Positions 36,443 through 46,418 of a DNA stretch of 64,000 nt are shown here, piece by piece. This DNA comes from Ornithinimicrobium sp. F0845. GTDB taxonomy: Bacteria; Actinomycetota; Actinomycetes; Actinomycetales; Dermatophilaceae. How positions within the stretch are numbered: the first letter of the stretch is position 1; each line of letters starts with the position of its first letter. A program made the translations under genes and the position numbers. The DNA is taken from contig NZ_JALKAL010000015.1 in the NCBI RefSeq assembly GCF_023015765.1, positions 40,550 through 104,549 on the forward strand. Direction: 5' to 3'. The notes under the pieces are model-generated. The model was not told the DNA's origin, made no database searches, and saw only the letters and a program-made list of their open reading frames with translations.

Positions 36443-37452
36443 GCCGGCCCCGCGATCGTCGCGACCATCAGCGCCTTGATGGTGTGCATCCGGTTCTCCG
36501 CCTGGTCGAAGACGATGCTGGCCTCGGACTCGAAGACCTCGTCGGTGACCTCGGCACCCGGAGCCAGGTGGGGATACTCCTCGACGAGCTCGCGGGCGAC
36601 GTCGGTGCCGGTGTCGTGGAAGGCCGGCAGGCAGTGCATGAACTTTGCGGCGGGGTTGCCGGTGGCCCCCATCAGGTCGCTGTTGACCTGGAACGGCAGC
36701 AGTATGCCGATCCGCTCACCCCAGGCCGCTGCGGGCTCGCCCATCGAGACCCAGATGTCGGTGTGCACGAAGTCGACGCCGCGCACCGCCTCGACCGGGT
36801 CCTCGGTCAGCGTGAGCCGCGCACCGGTCTGCTCGGCGATCTCGCGGCACCGCGCGACCAGCTCCTCGGCGGGCTGCAGCGCCCGGGGAGCACCGATCCG
36901 CACGTCCATGCCGAGCTTGGCGCCGATGAGTAGCAGCGAGTTGCCCATGTTGTTGCGGGCGTCCCCGACGTAGGCGTAGGCGATCTGGTCCAGCGGCTTG
37001 TCGGTGTGCTCGACCATGGTGAGCACGTCGGCCAGCATCTGGGTCGGGTGCCAGTCGTCGGTCAGGCCGTTGTAGACCGGCACCCCGGCATACTGCGCGA
37101 GCTCCTCGACCACGGACTGCTCGGCCCCGCGGTACTGGATGGCGTCGAACATCCGCCCCAGCACGCGCGCGGTGTCCCTGATCGACTCCTTGTGGCCGAT
37201 CTGGGTGGACGCGGGCTCCAGGAAGGTGGTCGAGGCGCCCTGGTCGTGCGCGGCCACCTCGAAGGAGCTGCGGGTGCGGGTCGAGGTCTTCTCGAAGATC
37301 AGCGCGACGTTCTTGCCGACCAGGCGTCGCTCCTCGGCACCGGCTCTCTTCGCGGCCTTGAGCTCGGCCGCGAGGTCCAGGAGACCGCGGATCTCCTCCG
37401 GTGTCTCCTCGAGCAGGCTGAGCAGGCTGCGTCCCCGCAGATCCATCGCCAT
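36439..37452 (-). CDS. argF: Ornithine carbamoyltransferase
   Basis: Interconverts ornithine plus carbamoyl phosphate and citrulline. The 337-residue enzyme has the carbamoyl-phosphate loop [12 protein letters not shown] and the ornithine-site [14 protein letters not shown]. The end [20 protein letters not shown] matches the E. coli ArgI/Pseudomonas ArcB long type rather than the shorter HCLPAHRG type usual for actinobacterial anabolic ArgF. It may therefore be a second or catabolic (ArcB) enzyme. No arcA, arcC or arg gene is adjacent. The frame is open to 38448; ATG 37452 gives the standard start. Confidence 0.93.
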   Translation of the reverse strand: MAMDLRGRSLLSLLEETPEEIRGLLDLAAELKAAKRAGAEERRLVGKNVALIFEKTSTRTRSSFEVAAHDQGASTTFLEPASTQIGHKESIRDTARVLGRMFDAIQYRGAEQSVVEELAQYAGVPVYNGLTDDWHPTQMLADVLTMVEHTDKPLDQIAYAYVGDARNNMGNSLLLIGAKLGMDVRIGAPRALQPAEELVARCREIAEQTGARLTLTEDPVEAVRGVDFVHTDIWVSMGEPAAAWGERIGILLPFQVNSDLMGATGNPAAKFMHCLPAFHDTGTDVARELVEEYPHLAPGAEVTDEVFESEASIVFDQAENRMHTIKALMVATIAGPA

Positions 37453-37593
37453 GTGGTCCTCCTGTGCCGGTCGCCCGTGTGCTGGTCCCTCCGCAATCCT
37501 CGCACTGTTCCGGCCAGCGACCGTGCACGCCCCACCAGCTCGCTTCGCATCCGTGGCGTGGGGGCCGTCGGAGGCCGGTGGTAGGCATGGGCC

Positions 37594-38475
37594 ATGGGAC
37601 GGGTGGAGCTGAGGGCGGTGGGCGGACTCGAGCTCGCCCCGCTGGCGGCGACCCTGGCGCACCACGCGGTGCCGGGCAGTGAGGAGATCCGGATCGAGTC
37701 GGCGGACGGCGGGGTGGCGCGGCGGGCGGAGCAACGCGTGAGCTACCGGCGCCTGCTGGAGCTCGACGGCATCCCGACGGGCGTGACCCTCCACGTGCAC
37801 CCGGCGGGCGTGACGATCGAGGCGCCGGGCCAGCTCATCGCTGAGGCCTCCGCGCTGGTCGCCTGGTGGTTCGCCCTGGACACCGACCCGGCGGAGGCCA
37901 CCCGCGCGTTCGTCGGCGACCCACTCCTGGGTCCGCTGGTCGGGGCGCGCCCGGCGCTGCGTCCGTTGCGGCACCCGGCGGGGTGGGAGGCGAGCATCGA
38001 CACCGTGCTCGGCCAGCAGGTGACCCTCGCCTCGGCGCGACTGTTCGGCCAGCGGTTGCGCACGGCATACTCCCCCGGCGCGGTGGACGGGCTGCGACCG
38101 TTCCCCACCGCCGACGTGCTGGCTCGCGCTCCGCTGGAGGAGCTCCGGGTCGTTGTCGGGCTCACCACCGCGCGGGCGCGGACGGTCCGGGCGGTCGCCG
38201 CGCTGTTCGCCGACGGGTTCGCCCTGGGGCCGGCCACCGACCCCGCTCTCGCGCGGTCCGAGCTCCGGCGCGTGCCAGGCGTCGGCCCGTGGACGGTGGA
38301 GTATCTGGCGCTGCGCGCCCTCGGCGACGACGACGCCTTCCCTGCCTCCGACGCGGTGGTGCGCCGGGCGCTGGGTGGCGCACCCGCACAGGAGGCGGAG
38401 CGCCTGGCGCAGGCGTGGCGGCCGCACCGCGCCTGGGCGACGGCGCACCTCTGGGCCGGTGAGATGGCGGGCTGA
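37594..38475 (+). CDS. alkA: DNA-3-methyladenine glycosylase II
   Basis: Excises alkylated bases in base-excision repair. The 293-residue protein has an N-terminal AlkA-type beta domain (about residues 1-100). The HhH-GPD domain has [17 protein letters not shown], the hairpin [20 protein letters not shown] and the catalytic Asp in DDAFPASD. No Ada domain is fused. ATG 37594 is divergent from argF and converges with the P-type ATPase gene 12 bp away. Length fits E. coli AlkA. Confidence 0.93.
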   Translation: MGRVELRAVGGLELAPLAATLAHHAVPGSEEIRIESADGGVARRAEQRVSYRRLLELDGIPTGVTLHVHPAGVTIEAPGQLIAEASALVAWWFALDTDPAEATRAFVGDPLLGPLVGARPALRPLRHPAGWEASIDTVLGQQVTLASARLFGQRLRTAYSPGAVDGLRPFPTADVLARAPLEELRVVVGLTTARARTVRAVAALFADGFALGPATDPALARSELRRVPGVGPWTVEYLALRALGDDDAFPASDAVVRRALGGAPAQEAERLAQAWRPHRAWATAHLWAGEMAG

Positions 38476-38487
38476 GGTCCCGCGTGG

Positions 38488-41334
38488 TCAGGCGAGGCCG
38501 CGGCGTCCGTCGCGCTGCCGGGCGACCAGCTTGAGCAGCTCGTCGAACCACAGCACGGAGCTGGCCATCGCCGCGCACACCAGCCAGTGCCTCAGGTCCA
38601 GCGGCGCGGTGCCGAAGGCGACTTGGAGCACTGGCAGGTGCACGATCGCCACCTGCGAGACGACGCCGAGGGCGACGGCGGCCAGCAGCCACCTGTTGCC
38701 GAACACCCGATGGAACGCGCTGGTGGTCTGCGAGCGCGAGTTGAAGACGTTGTAGAGCTGCGCCAGCACCAGGGTGGTGAAGCCGGCCGTGCGGGCGACC
38801 TCGAGGGGGTCGGTGCCCTCGATGAGCCCGCCGGGCAGGAAGAGGTCGATAGTCAGCAGCGTCGCGGCGGCCATGACCACGCCGACGGCGAGGATGCCGC
38901 CCCACATCCTGGCGTCGATCACCCGCTCGCCCGGGGCGCGTGGACGCCGTGCCATGACATCGTCGGTCTCGGGGTCGACGCCCAGCGCCAGGGCGGGTGC
39001 CGAGTCGGTCACCAGGTTGATCCACAGGATCTGGGTGGCCAGCAGCGGCAGCACGATCGACTCCTGGCTGGCCTCGGTGAGCCCGATGACCCCGGCGAGC
39101 ACGACCCCGAGGAAGACGGTCAGGACCTCCCCCACGTTGGAGGAGAGTAGGTAGCGCAGGAACTTCTTGATGTTGTCGAAGATCACCCGCCCCTGTCGGA
39201 CGGCGGCGACGATCGTGGCGAAGTTGTCGTCGGCCAGGATCATCGACCCAGCCTCCTTGGTCACCTCGGTCCCGGCGATGCCCATCGCGACACCGATGTC
39301 CGCGGACTTCAGTGCGGGGGCGTCGTTCACCCCGTCACCGGTCATCGCCACGACGGCCCCCTCGGCTTGCAGCGCGTCGACGATGCGCAGCTTGTGCTCT
39401 GGGGCGACGCGGGCGAAGACGTTGACCCGGGCCACTGCCTCGGCGAACCCCACCTCGTCGAGCGCATCCAGCTCGGTGCCGGTGACCGCGGTGCCGTCGT
39501 CCCCGACGATCCCCAGGTCCTGGGCTATCCGCAGGGCCGTCGAGGGGTGGTCCCCGGTGATCATGATGATCCGGATGCCGGCCCCGCGTGCCTGGTGCAC
39601 CGCCCGGGCAGCCGTCTCCCGCGGAGGGTCGATCATCCCGACCGTCCCGACGTAGATCAGGTCGTGCTCGAGTGGCTCCGCCAGCTCCGCGGGCACCCGA
39701 CCGGAGGTGATGGCCTCCCTCGGCACCTCGGTCGCCGCGAGCGGTCGGTAGGCCACTCCCATGGTGCGCATCGCCCGGCCCGAGAGGTCCTCGACGTCCC
39801 CGAGGATCCGGTCCCGGGTCTGCTGGACGAGCGGCTCGGTCCGCAGACCGGTGCGCACCTGGGTGCAGCGTCCCAGCAGCACGTCCGGTGCACCCTTGCT
39901 GATCAGCACCGCCTCGTCGCCGTGCTCGTGGTCGAGGTGCACCGTCGACATCCGCTTGCGCTCGGAGGTGAACGGCACCTCACCCACCCGGGTGAACCGT
40001 GCCGTGCGTCGCTGCGTCAGACCCATCTTGCGCTCGGCGACCAGGAAGGCCGCCTCAGTGGGGTCACCGATCACCTGCCACTCCCCCGCCGACTCGCGCA
40101 GCTCGGAGTTGGACGCCAGAGACCCCCCGGCGAGGACGACGACGTCCTCGGCACGCTGGGCGTCCAGGTCCGTCTCACTGCGCTCCCCACCACCTGGCGC
40201 CCGCTGGGCGATGACCTCACCGTCGGGCCGGTAGCCCACCCCTGTGACGTCCGAGGTGCCGGAATGGGTCACCACCACCTGCAGGGTCATCTCGTTGCTG
40301 GTCAGCGTGCCGGTCTTGTCCGAGCAGATCACCGAGGCGGACCCGAGCGTCTCGACGGAGTTGAGGTTCTTGACGATCGCGTTGCGCGCAGCCATGCGCT
40401 GCACCCCGATCGACAGCACCACGGACAGGATGGCGGGCAGCCCCTCGGGGACCGCCGCGACCGCCAGGGACACCCCCAGCAGGAGCACGGTGACCGCGTC
40501 ATCGAGCGAGTCGACCCCGCTGATCAGCCAGACCGTGGCCATCACGACGACGGCGATGACGACCACGATGCCGCCGAGCATCTTGCCGATCAGTGAGATC
40601 TCGCGCTCCAGTGGTGTCGGCTCGCGTTGCGTCTGCTCGAGCATCGTGGCAATGGCACCCATCTCCGTGTCCATGCCGGTGCCGGTGACCAGGACCCGGG
40701 CGGTGCCCTGGGTGACCGCTGTGCCGCGGAACACCATGTTGGTGCGGTCTCCGAGCGGCTCGCCGCCGGCGAGCACGCCTGGTGCCTTGGTCACCGCGGT
40801 CGACTCTCCGGTGAGCGATGCCTCCGCGACCCGGAGGGCGTTGGACTCCAGCACCCGTCCGTCGGCCCCGACGCTGTCGCCTTCACTCAGCAGCAGGAGG
40901 TCACCGCGCACGAGCGCTGAGGCCGGCACCACGTCGGTCTGCCCGTCGCGGACCACCGTGGCGTTGGACTCCGTCATCCGCTGCAGGGTCGCCACGGCCT
41001 GCTCGGCCCTGGACTCCTGGTTGTAGCCAAGGATCGCGTTGGCGATCACGATCAGCGTGATGACGATCGAGTCGGTCGGCAGCCCCTCGGCCCCCTCGAC
41101 CAGCCAGGCGAGCGTGGCGATCACGACCGCGGCGAGCAGGAGGTAGATCAGCGGATCCTGGAACTGGGCGAGGAGCTTGCGCCACGCCGGCACCGGGGGC
41201 GCGCTCTGGAGCTCGTTGGGCCCGTCGGACTCCAGCCGACGCGCCGCCTCGGCCGTGCTCAGACCGCGTCCGGGATCGGTGTCAACCTGCGCGACGACCT
41301 CGGCCGTGGTCAGGACGGAGGGGTTCACCTGCAT
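38488..41334 (-). CDS. Cation-transporting P-type ATPase (P2A, calcium type)
   Basis: A 948-residue P2-type ATPase. The N-terminal cation-ATPase domain has GLSTAEAARRLESDGPNEL. The A-domain has ASLTGESTAVTK and the phosphorylation motif is CSDKTGTLTSNEM. The hinge is MTGDGVNDAPALKSADIGVAMG, and ILWINLVTDSAPALALG is the M6-type segment with Asn and Asp. PEGLPAILSVVLSIG is the M4 signature that favours Ca2+ (SERCA/PMCA-like) over heavy metals. ATG 41334 follows GGTGCCTCCC-type leader; the frame stays open to 41520. Divergent from fhs. Confidence 0.92.
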   Translation of the reverse strand: MQVNPSVLTTAEVVAQVDTDPGRGLSTAEAARRLESDGPNELQSAPPVPAWRKLLAQFQDPLIYLLLAAVVIATLAWLVEGAEGLPTDSIVITLIVIANAILGYNQESRAEQAVATLQRMTESNATVVRDGQTDVVPASALVRGDLLLLSEGDSVGADGRVLESNALRVAEASLTGESTAVTKAPGVLAGGEPLGDRTNMVFRGTAVTQGTARVLVTGTGMDTEMGAIATMLEQTQREPTPLEREISLIGKMLGGIVVVIAVVVMATVWLISGVDSLDDAVTVLLLGVSLAVAAVPEGLPAILSVVLSIGVQRMAARNAIVKNLNSVETLGSASVICSDKTGTLTSNEMTLQVVVTHSGTSDVTGVGYRPDGEVIAQRAPGGGERSETDLDAQRAEDVVVLAGGSLASNSELRESAGEWQVIGDPTEAAFLVAERKMGLTQRRTARFTRVGEVPFTSERKRMSTVHLDHEHGDEAVLISKGAPDVLLGRCTQVRTGLRTEPLVQQTRDRILGDVEDLSGRAMRTMGVAYRPLAATEVPREAITSGRVPAELAEPLEHDLIYVGTVGMIDPPRETAARAVHQARGAGIRIIMITGDHPSTALRIAQDLGIVGDDGTAVTGTELDALDEVGFAEAVARVNVFARVAPEHKLRIVDALQAEGAVVAMTGDGVNDAPALKSADIGVAMGIAGTEVTKEAGSMILADDNFATIVAAVRQGRVIFDNIKKFLRYLLSSNVGEVLTVFLGVVLAGVIGLTEASQESIVLPLLATQILWINLVTDSAPALALGVDPETDDVMARRPRAPGERVIDARMWGGILAVGVVMAAATLLTIDLFLPGGLIEGTDPLEVARTAGFTTLVLAQLYNVFNSRSQTTSAFHRVFGNRWLLAAVALGVVSQVAIVHLPVLQVAFGTAPLDLRHWLVCAAMASSVLWFDELLKLVARQRDGRRGLA

Positions 41335-41467
41335 GGGAGGCACGCTGTCATGGTCCTGGGCGCTCCGCGCGGGATGAGTCCGGCTGCTCTCACGACGTGG
41401 TCGTTGCCGCGGGTCTCCCGGGTGGGGAGGTGGCGCGGCCGGGGCCGGGCCGCAATACGCTCGACCC

Positions 41468-43168
41468 ATGAGCCGTCCCCCTGCCCTGCCGAGCGATCTG
41501 GAGATCGCGAGCGCCGCCATACTGCGCCCGATGGCCGAGGTCGCCGCCGACCTGGGCGTCGACCCTGACCACGTCGAGCCCTACGGCCGGGACGTCGCCA
41601 AGATCGACCTGGCCGCGGCCGACGACGCACCGCGGGGGAAGTATGTCGTGGTGTCGGCGATCACCCCGACTCCCCTGGGCGAGGGCAAGACCACCACGGT
41701 GGTGGGGCTCACCCAGGCCCTGCAGCGGCTGGGGAAGACCGCGGTGGCCACGCTGCGGCAGCCGTCGATGGGCCCGACCTTCGGGATCAAGGGTGGGGCG
41801 GCCGGTGGTGGCTACAGCCAGGTGGTGCCGATGGAGCGACTCAACCTGCACCTCACCGGTGACTTCCACGCCATCACCGCCGCCCACAACCTGCTCGCCG
41901 CGGCGGTCGACAACCACCTGCACTTCGGCAACGAGCTCGGCCTGGACCTGCGCAACATCACCTGGCGGCGGGTGATGGACGTCAACGACCGGTCCCTGCG
42001 CAACATCGTCGTCGGGCTGGGCGCCCGGGGGGACGGCCTGGTGCGGGAGACCGGCTTCGACATCACCGCGGCGTCGGAGGTGATGGTGCTGATGACGCTG
42101 GCCACGTCCTATCAGGACATGCGCGCCCGGCTGGGCCGGATCGTGGTGGGCTACACCGTCGAGGGCAAGCCGGTCAGCGCCGAGGACCTCGGCGTGGCCG
42201 GTGCCATGGCGGTGATCCTGCGGGATGCCCTGAAGCCCAACCTGCTGCAGACCCTCGAGGGCGGGCCGGCCCTGGTGCACTGCGGCCCGTTCGGCAACAT
42301 CGCCACCGGCACCTCCTCCGTGGTGGCCGACAAGGTCGCGCTGAGCCACGCCGACGTCGTGGTCACCGAGGCCGGCTTCGGCGCCGACATGGGCGCCGAG
42401 CGGTTCTTCAACGTCGAGTGCCGTCTCGGCGGGCTGCGGCCGGACGCCGCCGTCGTCGTCGCCACCGTGCGGGCGCTGAAGGTCCACTCCGGCCACTACG
42501 ACATCAGGGCCGGGAGGCCGCTGCCGGAGAGCCTGTTCGCCGAGCGTCCGGACGAGGTGCGAGCCGGGCTGGAGAACCTGCGGGCACACCTGGAGATCAT
42601 CCGGGGCTTCGGGGTCAGCCCGGTCGTGGCGATCAACGCCTTCCCCCAGGACCACGACAGCGAGCACGCGGTGATCGCCGGGTTGGCGGAGGAGATGGGC
42701 GTCCGGTGCGCGGTCACCCGGCACGTGGCACAGGGTGGCGCCGGCGCGGAGGACCTGGCCCGCGAGGTGCTGGACGCGACGGAGGAGCCCACCCGGTTCA
42801 CCACGACATACTCCCTGGAGGACTCCCTCACGGAGAAGATCGAGGCCATCGCGACACGGGTCTACGGCGCGGACGGCGTGGACTACTCGCCCGCGGCGGC
42901 CAAGGCCCTACAGGGCTGCGAGGACACCGGCTTCGGAGACCTGCCGGTGGTCATCGCCAAGACGCACCTGTCGATCAGCTCCGACCCGACGCTCGTGGGC
43001 GCACCGCGCGGGTGGCGGCTGCCGGTGCGGGAGGTGCGGGCCAGCGTCGGCGCGGGCTACGTCTACGCGATCGCCGGCGACATGCGCACGATGCCCGGCC
43101 TGTCCCGGCACCCCAACGCCGAGCGGATCGAGCTCGCGCCGGACGGGACGATCACCGGATTGTCCTGA
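41468..43168 (+). CDS. fhs: Formate-tetrahydrofolate ligase
   Basis: Makes 10-formyl-THF from formate, THF and ATP. The 566-residue protein has the nucleotide loop TPTPLGEGKTTTVVGLTQAL and the signature HLTGDFHAITAAHNLLAA. FGADMGAERFFNVECR and TTYSLEDSLTEKIEAIA are also conserved. Length is close to the family norm of about 560. ATG 41468. It stands alone, divergent from the P-type ATPase. With the 5-formyl-THF cyclo-ligase at 52730 it is one of two folate C1 genes in the window. Confidence 0.96.
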   Translation: MSRPPALPSDLEIASAAILRPMAEVAADLGVDPDHVEPYGRDVAKIDLAAADDAPRGKYVVVSAITPTPLGEGKTTTVVGLTQALQRLGKTAVATLRQPSMGPTFGIKGGAAGGGYSQVVPMERLNLHLTGDFHAITAAHNLLAAAVDNHLHFGNELGLDLRNITWRRVMDVNDRSLRNIVVGLGARGDGLVRETGFDITAASEVMVLMTLATSYQDMRARLGRIVVGYTVEGKPVSAEDLGVAGAMAVILRDALKPNLLQTLEGGPALVHCGPFGNIATGTSSVVADKVALSHADVVVTEAGFGADMGAERFFNVECRLGGLRPDAAVVVATVRALKVHSGHYDIRAGRPLPESLFAERPDEVRAGLENLRAHLEIIRGFGVSPVVAINAFPQDHDSEHAVIAGLAEEMGVRCAVTRHVAQGGAGAEDLAREVLDATEEPTRFTTTYSLEDSLTEKIEAIATRVYGADGVDYSPAAAKALQGCEDTGFGDLPVVIAKTHLSISSDPTLVGAPRGWRLPVREVRASVGAGYVYAIAGDMRTMPGLSRHPNAERIELAPDGTITGLS

Positions 43169-43241
43169 GGCACAGCAGCACTCCTCGGGCGCCTGCGACG
43201 CGATCACCCGCTCCTCGAGCGTCCTCGTTCCCGCGGAACCG

Positions 43242-43289
43242 TCACGTGAGCAGTGCTACGTTCATGACTGACGCACGTGACTCACGTGC
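43242..43289. promoter_or_regulatory. Three CACGTG sites, two forming a 17-bp palindrome
   Basis: TCACGTGA lies at 43242-43249. GCACGTGA-C-TCACGTGC, a perfect palindrome around one base, lies at 43273-43289. A possible -10 box TACGTT (43257-43262) is between them and the downstream gene starts at 43322. This looks like operator sites for a regulator encoded elsewhere. Confidence 0.55.
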
Positions 43290-43321
43290 CGACATCCGGA
43301 CGACCTGCGAGGAGCCGTGTC

Positions 43322-44635
43322 GTGTCAGATCTGCCTCCGGAGACGACCCACGACCTCGAGTCCGGCGGTCCCGCGGGGTCGCAGGACCCACGATCACCTG
43401 CGTGGCGCCCAGTCGTGGTGGTGATCTGCGTGGTGCTGGCGGGTCTGCTGACCGTGCCGGCCGCGGTGGCCTACTGGGGACAGCGGACGCTGAACGACAC
43501 CGCACGCTACGTCGACACGGTCAGTCCGCTCGTGGACTCCCCCGAGGTCCAGGAGGTCATCGCCACCCAGGTCACCACCGCCATCGAACAGCGGGTCGAT
43601 GTCGAGGCGATCCTCGACGACGTGTTCTCCGGGGTGATCACCGACCGGCCACGCCTGCAGCGTCTGACGGGAGTCCTGGCCGGGTCGATCAACGCGCAGA
43701 TCGAGCGGGTCACCCGCGAGTTCATCGCGTCGCCGACGTTTGCGGAGATCTGGGACCGCGCGCACACCCGTGCACAACAGGGCCTCCAGCGCGCGCTGCG
43801 GGGCAACGACTCCGGGCTTGTGTCGCTCCAGGGGGATGAGGTCGTGCTTGACCTGGACGAGCTCATCGACCAGGTGAGTCAGCGGCTGGTCGACCGTGGC
43901 ATCCCCGTCGTGTCCCGCGTGCAAGCTCCCGAGACCGACCGGCAGATCGTGCTGCTCGAGGCTCCCGCGCTGCGGGATCTCCGCACGATCTATGCCTTCG
44001 CCAACCCCGTCGCCACCTGGCTCCTCCCGGTGGTCGGCCTGCTTTATCTGGCCGCCTTTGTGGCCGCCCGGCGCCGCCCGAGGATGGCGGTCACCATCGG
44101 TGTGCTGATCGCCGCTAACGCGCTGCTGCTCGCCCTGGCGCTGTCGGTGGGCCGCCAGCTGTTCGTCAACCACCTGACAGGCACGGCCTTCGGCCCGGCC
44201 AGCAGGGTCTTCTACGACACCCTGTTGTCCTACCTGTTGCGTGGCCAGCAGGTGCTCCTCGCGGCAGGCCTGATCCTCATCATCGCCGGCTGGTTCGCGG
44301 GGGCCACATCGGTCGGAGCCAGTGTCCGGGGCGCCGTGGTCAGCGGCCTGGAGGGCACCGGCGCCCGCATCGCCGAGTCCGCCGGTGACGGCCGGGTCGG
44401 TGCGGCGGGCCGCTGGGTCGCGGCGAACATCCGGTGGTTGCGGCCTGTCGTCGTGGCGGTCGGAGTCGTCGTGCTGTTGTGGGGGAACAACCCGACGCTG
44501 CCCCGGCTGTGGTGGGTTCTTGCCCTGACCCTGATCCTCCTCGCCTGCCTGCAGGTCCTGGTCGGCACGGGGCACCACAGCGTGGTCAGGCACAGGGCAC
44601 CGCCGCCCCAGGCTCCCCCCGCTGCGGCACCGTAG
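43322..44635 (+). CDS. Hypothetical membrane protein
   Basis: A 437-residue protein with a cytoplasmic N-terminus, a membrane segment at about 32-53 (PVVVVICVVLAGLLTVPAAVA) and a 170-residue extracytoplasmic helical region (NDTARYVDTVSPLVDSPEVQ). Four more membrane segments follow and a Pro-rich tail. Single TM, long loop, then a TM bundle is common in actinobacterial proteins of unknown role; I cannot name a family. GTG 43322 follows GAGGAG at 43309-43314, though the frame opens at 43277. CACGTG palindromes lie upstream. Confidence 0.75.
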   Translation: MSDLPPETTHDLESGGPAGSQDPRSPAWRPVVVVICVVLAGLLTVPAAVAYWGQRTLNDTARYVDTVSPLVDSPEVQEVIATQVTTAIEQRVDVEAILDDVFSGVITDRPRLQRLTGVLAGSINAQIERVTREFIASPTFAEIWDRAHTRAQQGLQRALRGNDSGLVSLQGDEVVLDLDELIDQVSQRLVDRGIPVVSRVQAPETDRQIVLLEAPALRDLRTIYAFANPVATWLLPVVGLLYLAAFVAARRRPRMAVTIGVLIAANALLLALALSVGRQLFVNHLTGTAFGPASRVFYDTLLSYLLRGQQVLLAAGLILIIAGWFAGATSVGASVRGAVVSGLEGTGARIAESAGDGRVGAAGRWVAANIRWLRPVVVAVGVVVLLWGNNPTLPRLWWVLALTLILLACLQVLVGTGHHSVVRHRAPPPQAPPAAAP

Positions 44636-44674
44636 CCAAGAGGACGCGGCCCCCCGTCGGCGCACAGACGAAGA

Positions 44675-44703
44675 AGCCCTGCCACCGACGACGGGGCAGG
44701 GCT
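44675..44703. terminator. Hairpin between a membrane protein gene and tRNA-Ala
   Basis: AGCCCTGCC pairs with GGCAGGGCT around an 11-base loop. It lies 40 bp after the membrane protein gene and 19 bp beyond the 3' end of the convergent tRNA-Ala, so it can serve both. Confidence 0.7.
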
Positions 44704-44719
44704 GGGACTTCGACCAAAG

Positions 44720-44794
<75 letters not shown>

Positions 44795-44897
44795 AAGGTG
44801 TACCGGCGGCTACAGACTGTAGCACCGGCAGACCCGATTTTCCGATTCCGGAGTCCGGTGACACGGGGGCCGGACCGGTCTCCGGCGCACTGCCGAC

Positions 44898-45830
44898 TCA
44901 GAGCTCGGCGAGGTCCTCCGCGGACGGCTCCCACAGGCCGGCCGCCGCGTTGCTGCGCACCTGGTCGGCACTGGTCACCCCGGCGATGACCGAGGCGACG
45001 GCGGGCTGGGCCGCGAGCCCACCGATGGCCACCTGGAGGAGGGAGAGGCCGCGCTCCTCGGCATACTGCTCCAGTCGTTCGATCTCGTCCCAGTCGGCCC
45101 CGGCGAGCCGCTGCGCCTGACTGTCCAGCGCCAGACGGCTGCCCTCGGGAGGAGTCTGGTCGCGCCGGTACTTGCCGGTGAGCAGTCCGTACTCCAGCGG
45201 GAAGAACGGGAGTATGCCGACGCCCACCGTCTCACAGGCCGGCACCAGTTCCTCCTCGGGCTCGCGATCGAGGAGGGAGTACTTGTTCTGCGCGGAGACG
45301 AACCGCTGGTGGCCGCCGGCCCGCGCCGTCCAGTCGGCGTCGACGACTTGCCAGCCGGCCAGGTTGCTGGACCCGATGTAGCGCACCTTGCCCTCGGTGA
45401 CGAGCTCGGACAGCGCGGACAGGGTCTCCTCGATCGGGGTGACCGGGTCTGGACGGTGCAGCTGGTAGAGGTCGATCCAGTCCGTGCCGAGGCGACGCAG
45501 ACTGGCCTCGACCGCACGTCGGATGTAGCGCCGCGACCCGCGCGCACCCCAGTCCGGGCCGTTAGCACCCTGCATGTCCATGCCGAACTTGGTGGCCACG
45601 ACCACGTCGTTGCGGCGCGCGTTCAGCGCCTCGCCGAGCAGCGTCTCGGACTCCCCGCGTCCGTAGGTGTCGGAGGTGTCGAAGAAGGTGATCCCCGCGT
45701 CGATCGCGGCGTCGACGATCTCCTGGACCGTGTCGCCCCCGATCCTGGAGCCGAACGCGTTGCAGCCGATGCCGACGGTGCTGACCCGCAGGCCGGAGTC
45801 ACCCAGCGGGCGGTAGGTCATCTCAGTCAT
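44898..45830 (-). CDS. Aldo/keto reductase
   Basis: A 310-residue NADPH-dependent TIM-barrel oxidoreductase. It has FFDTSDTYGRGESE (catalytic Asp and Tyr), VVATKFGMD (Lys) and the segment LYQLHRPDP (His). GILPFFPLEYGLLTGKYRRD is the usual mid-barrel segment of the YajO/Tas-like group. Substrate unknown. Start 45830 has the minus-strand -10 box TACGTT (45837-45842) 6 bases upstream, so it is leaderless. A single gene. Confidence 0.92.
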   Translation of the reverse strand: MTEMTYRPLGDSGLRVSTVGIGCNAFGSRIGGDTVQEIVDAAIDAGITFFDTSDTYGRGESETLLGEALNARRNDVVVATKFGMDMQGANGPDWGARGSRRYIRRAVEASLRRLGTDWIDLYQLHRPDPVTPIEETLSALSELVTEGKVRYIGSSNLAGWQVVDADWTARAGGHQRFVSAQNKYSLLDREPEEELVPACETVGVGILPFFPLEYGLLTGKYRRDQTPPEGSRLALDSQAQRLAGADWDEIERLEQYAEERGLSLLQVAIGGLAAQPAVASVIAGVTSADQVRSNAAAGLWEPSAEDLAEL

Positions 45831-45895
45831 TGGTCAAACGTAGCCCCCGAGAACGAGAGGTCCTGACGGCAGGTGTGCAGGCCCGCTCGGTGGGG

Positions 45896-46354
45896 TCATC
45901 CGGCGGCGCCCGCGGCGGCGTTGCGCTTGCGGATGATGTGGGAGATCCACAGCAGGAAGAGCTGGTGCGCCGGGGGCACGGACGGGTCGACGTCCAGCAC
46001 GGGCCGGGACGACCATGCGCCCGCCGTGTGCGCGGTGCCGACGCGCCGCCCGTCCCGCAGGACGCGCTGGGTCCGGCCGAAGAAGCCCTCGGAGCCGATG
46101 TCGTAGGTGACACCCTCACCCGTGACAACCCAGCCGTCCCGCCAGACCTTGGGCTTGGTGGCCCGGAGGGCGACCTTGGGGTTGCGCGCCAGGCGGGCGA
46201 TGCGGTCTCGGCCGTCCCGCTCGAACCGCCAGGTCTGGTCGGCGATGACGAGCTCGGCACCTTCGCGCCAGAACTCCGGGTCGACGGTGGCGACCTGCTC
46301 GCCGTCCAGCAGGATCGGCACCACCCCGCCCTTCTTCGCGCCCCACTCCAACAT
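45896..46354 (-). CDS. Hypothetical protein with a possible LURP-one/tubby-like fold
   Basis: A 152-residue soluble protein of alternating short beta-type segments (VVPILLDGEQVATVDPEFWREG, ELVIADQTWRFERDG, KVALRATKPKVWRDGWVV). A final helix FLLWISHIIRKRNA follows. The pattern is reminiscent of tubby/LURP-one-like beta barrels, but I see no decisive motif and do not name a function. ATG 46354. It is divergent from the polymerase-like gene and ends 65 bp from the aldo/keto reductase start. Confidence 0.6.
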   Translation of the reverse strand: MLEWGAKKGGVVPILLDGEQVATVDPEFWREGAELVIADQTWRFERDGRDRIARLARNPKVALRATKPKVWRDGWVVTGEGVTYDIGSEGFFGRTQRVLRDGRRVGTAHTAGAWSSRPVLDVDPSVPPAHQLFLLWISHIIRKRNAAAGAAG

Positions 46355-46418
46355 GTCGGCAGCCTAGCTCCCCTGGTCCGGCTCCCGGGATGTCCGCGCG
46401 AGGGCCTACCGTCAGGTC

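Noticed and set aside
33703..37452. Arginine deiminase (arc) operon around the carbamoyltransferase
   Set aside because: No arginine deiminase, carbamate kinase or antiporter is adjacent; the coupled genes are PH-domain and TPR proteins.
36439..38448. A 669-codon frame that would extend OTC upstream
   Set aside because: The extension is antisense to alkA; ATG 37452 gives a standard OTC.
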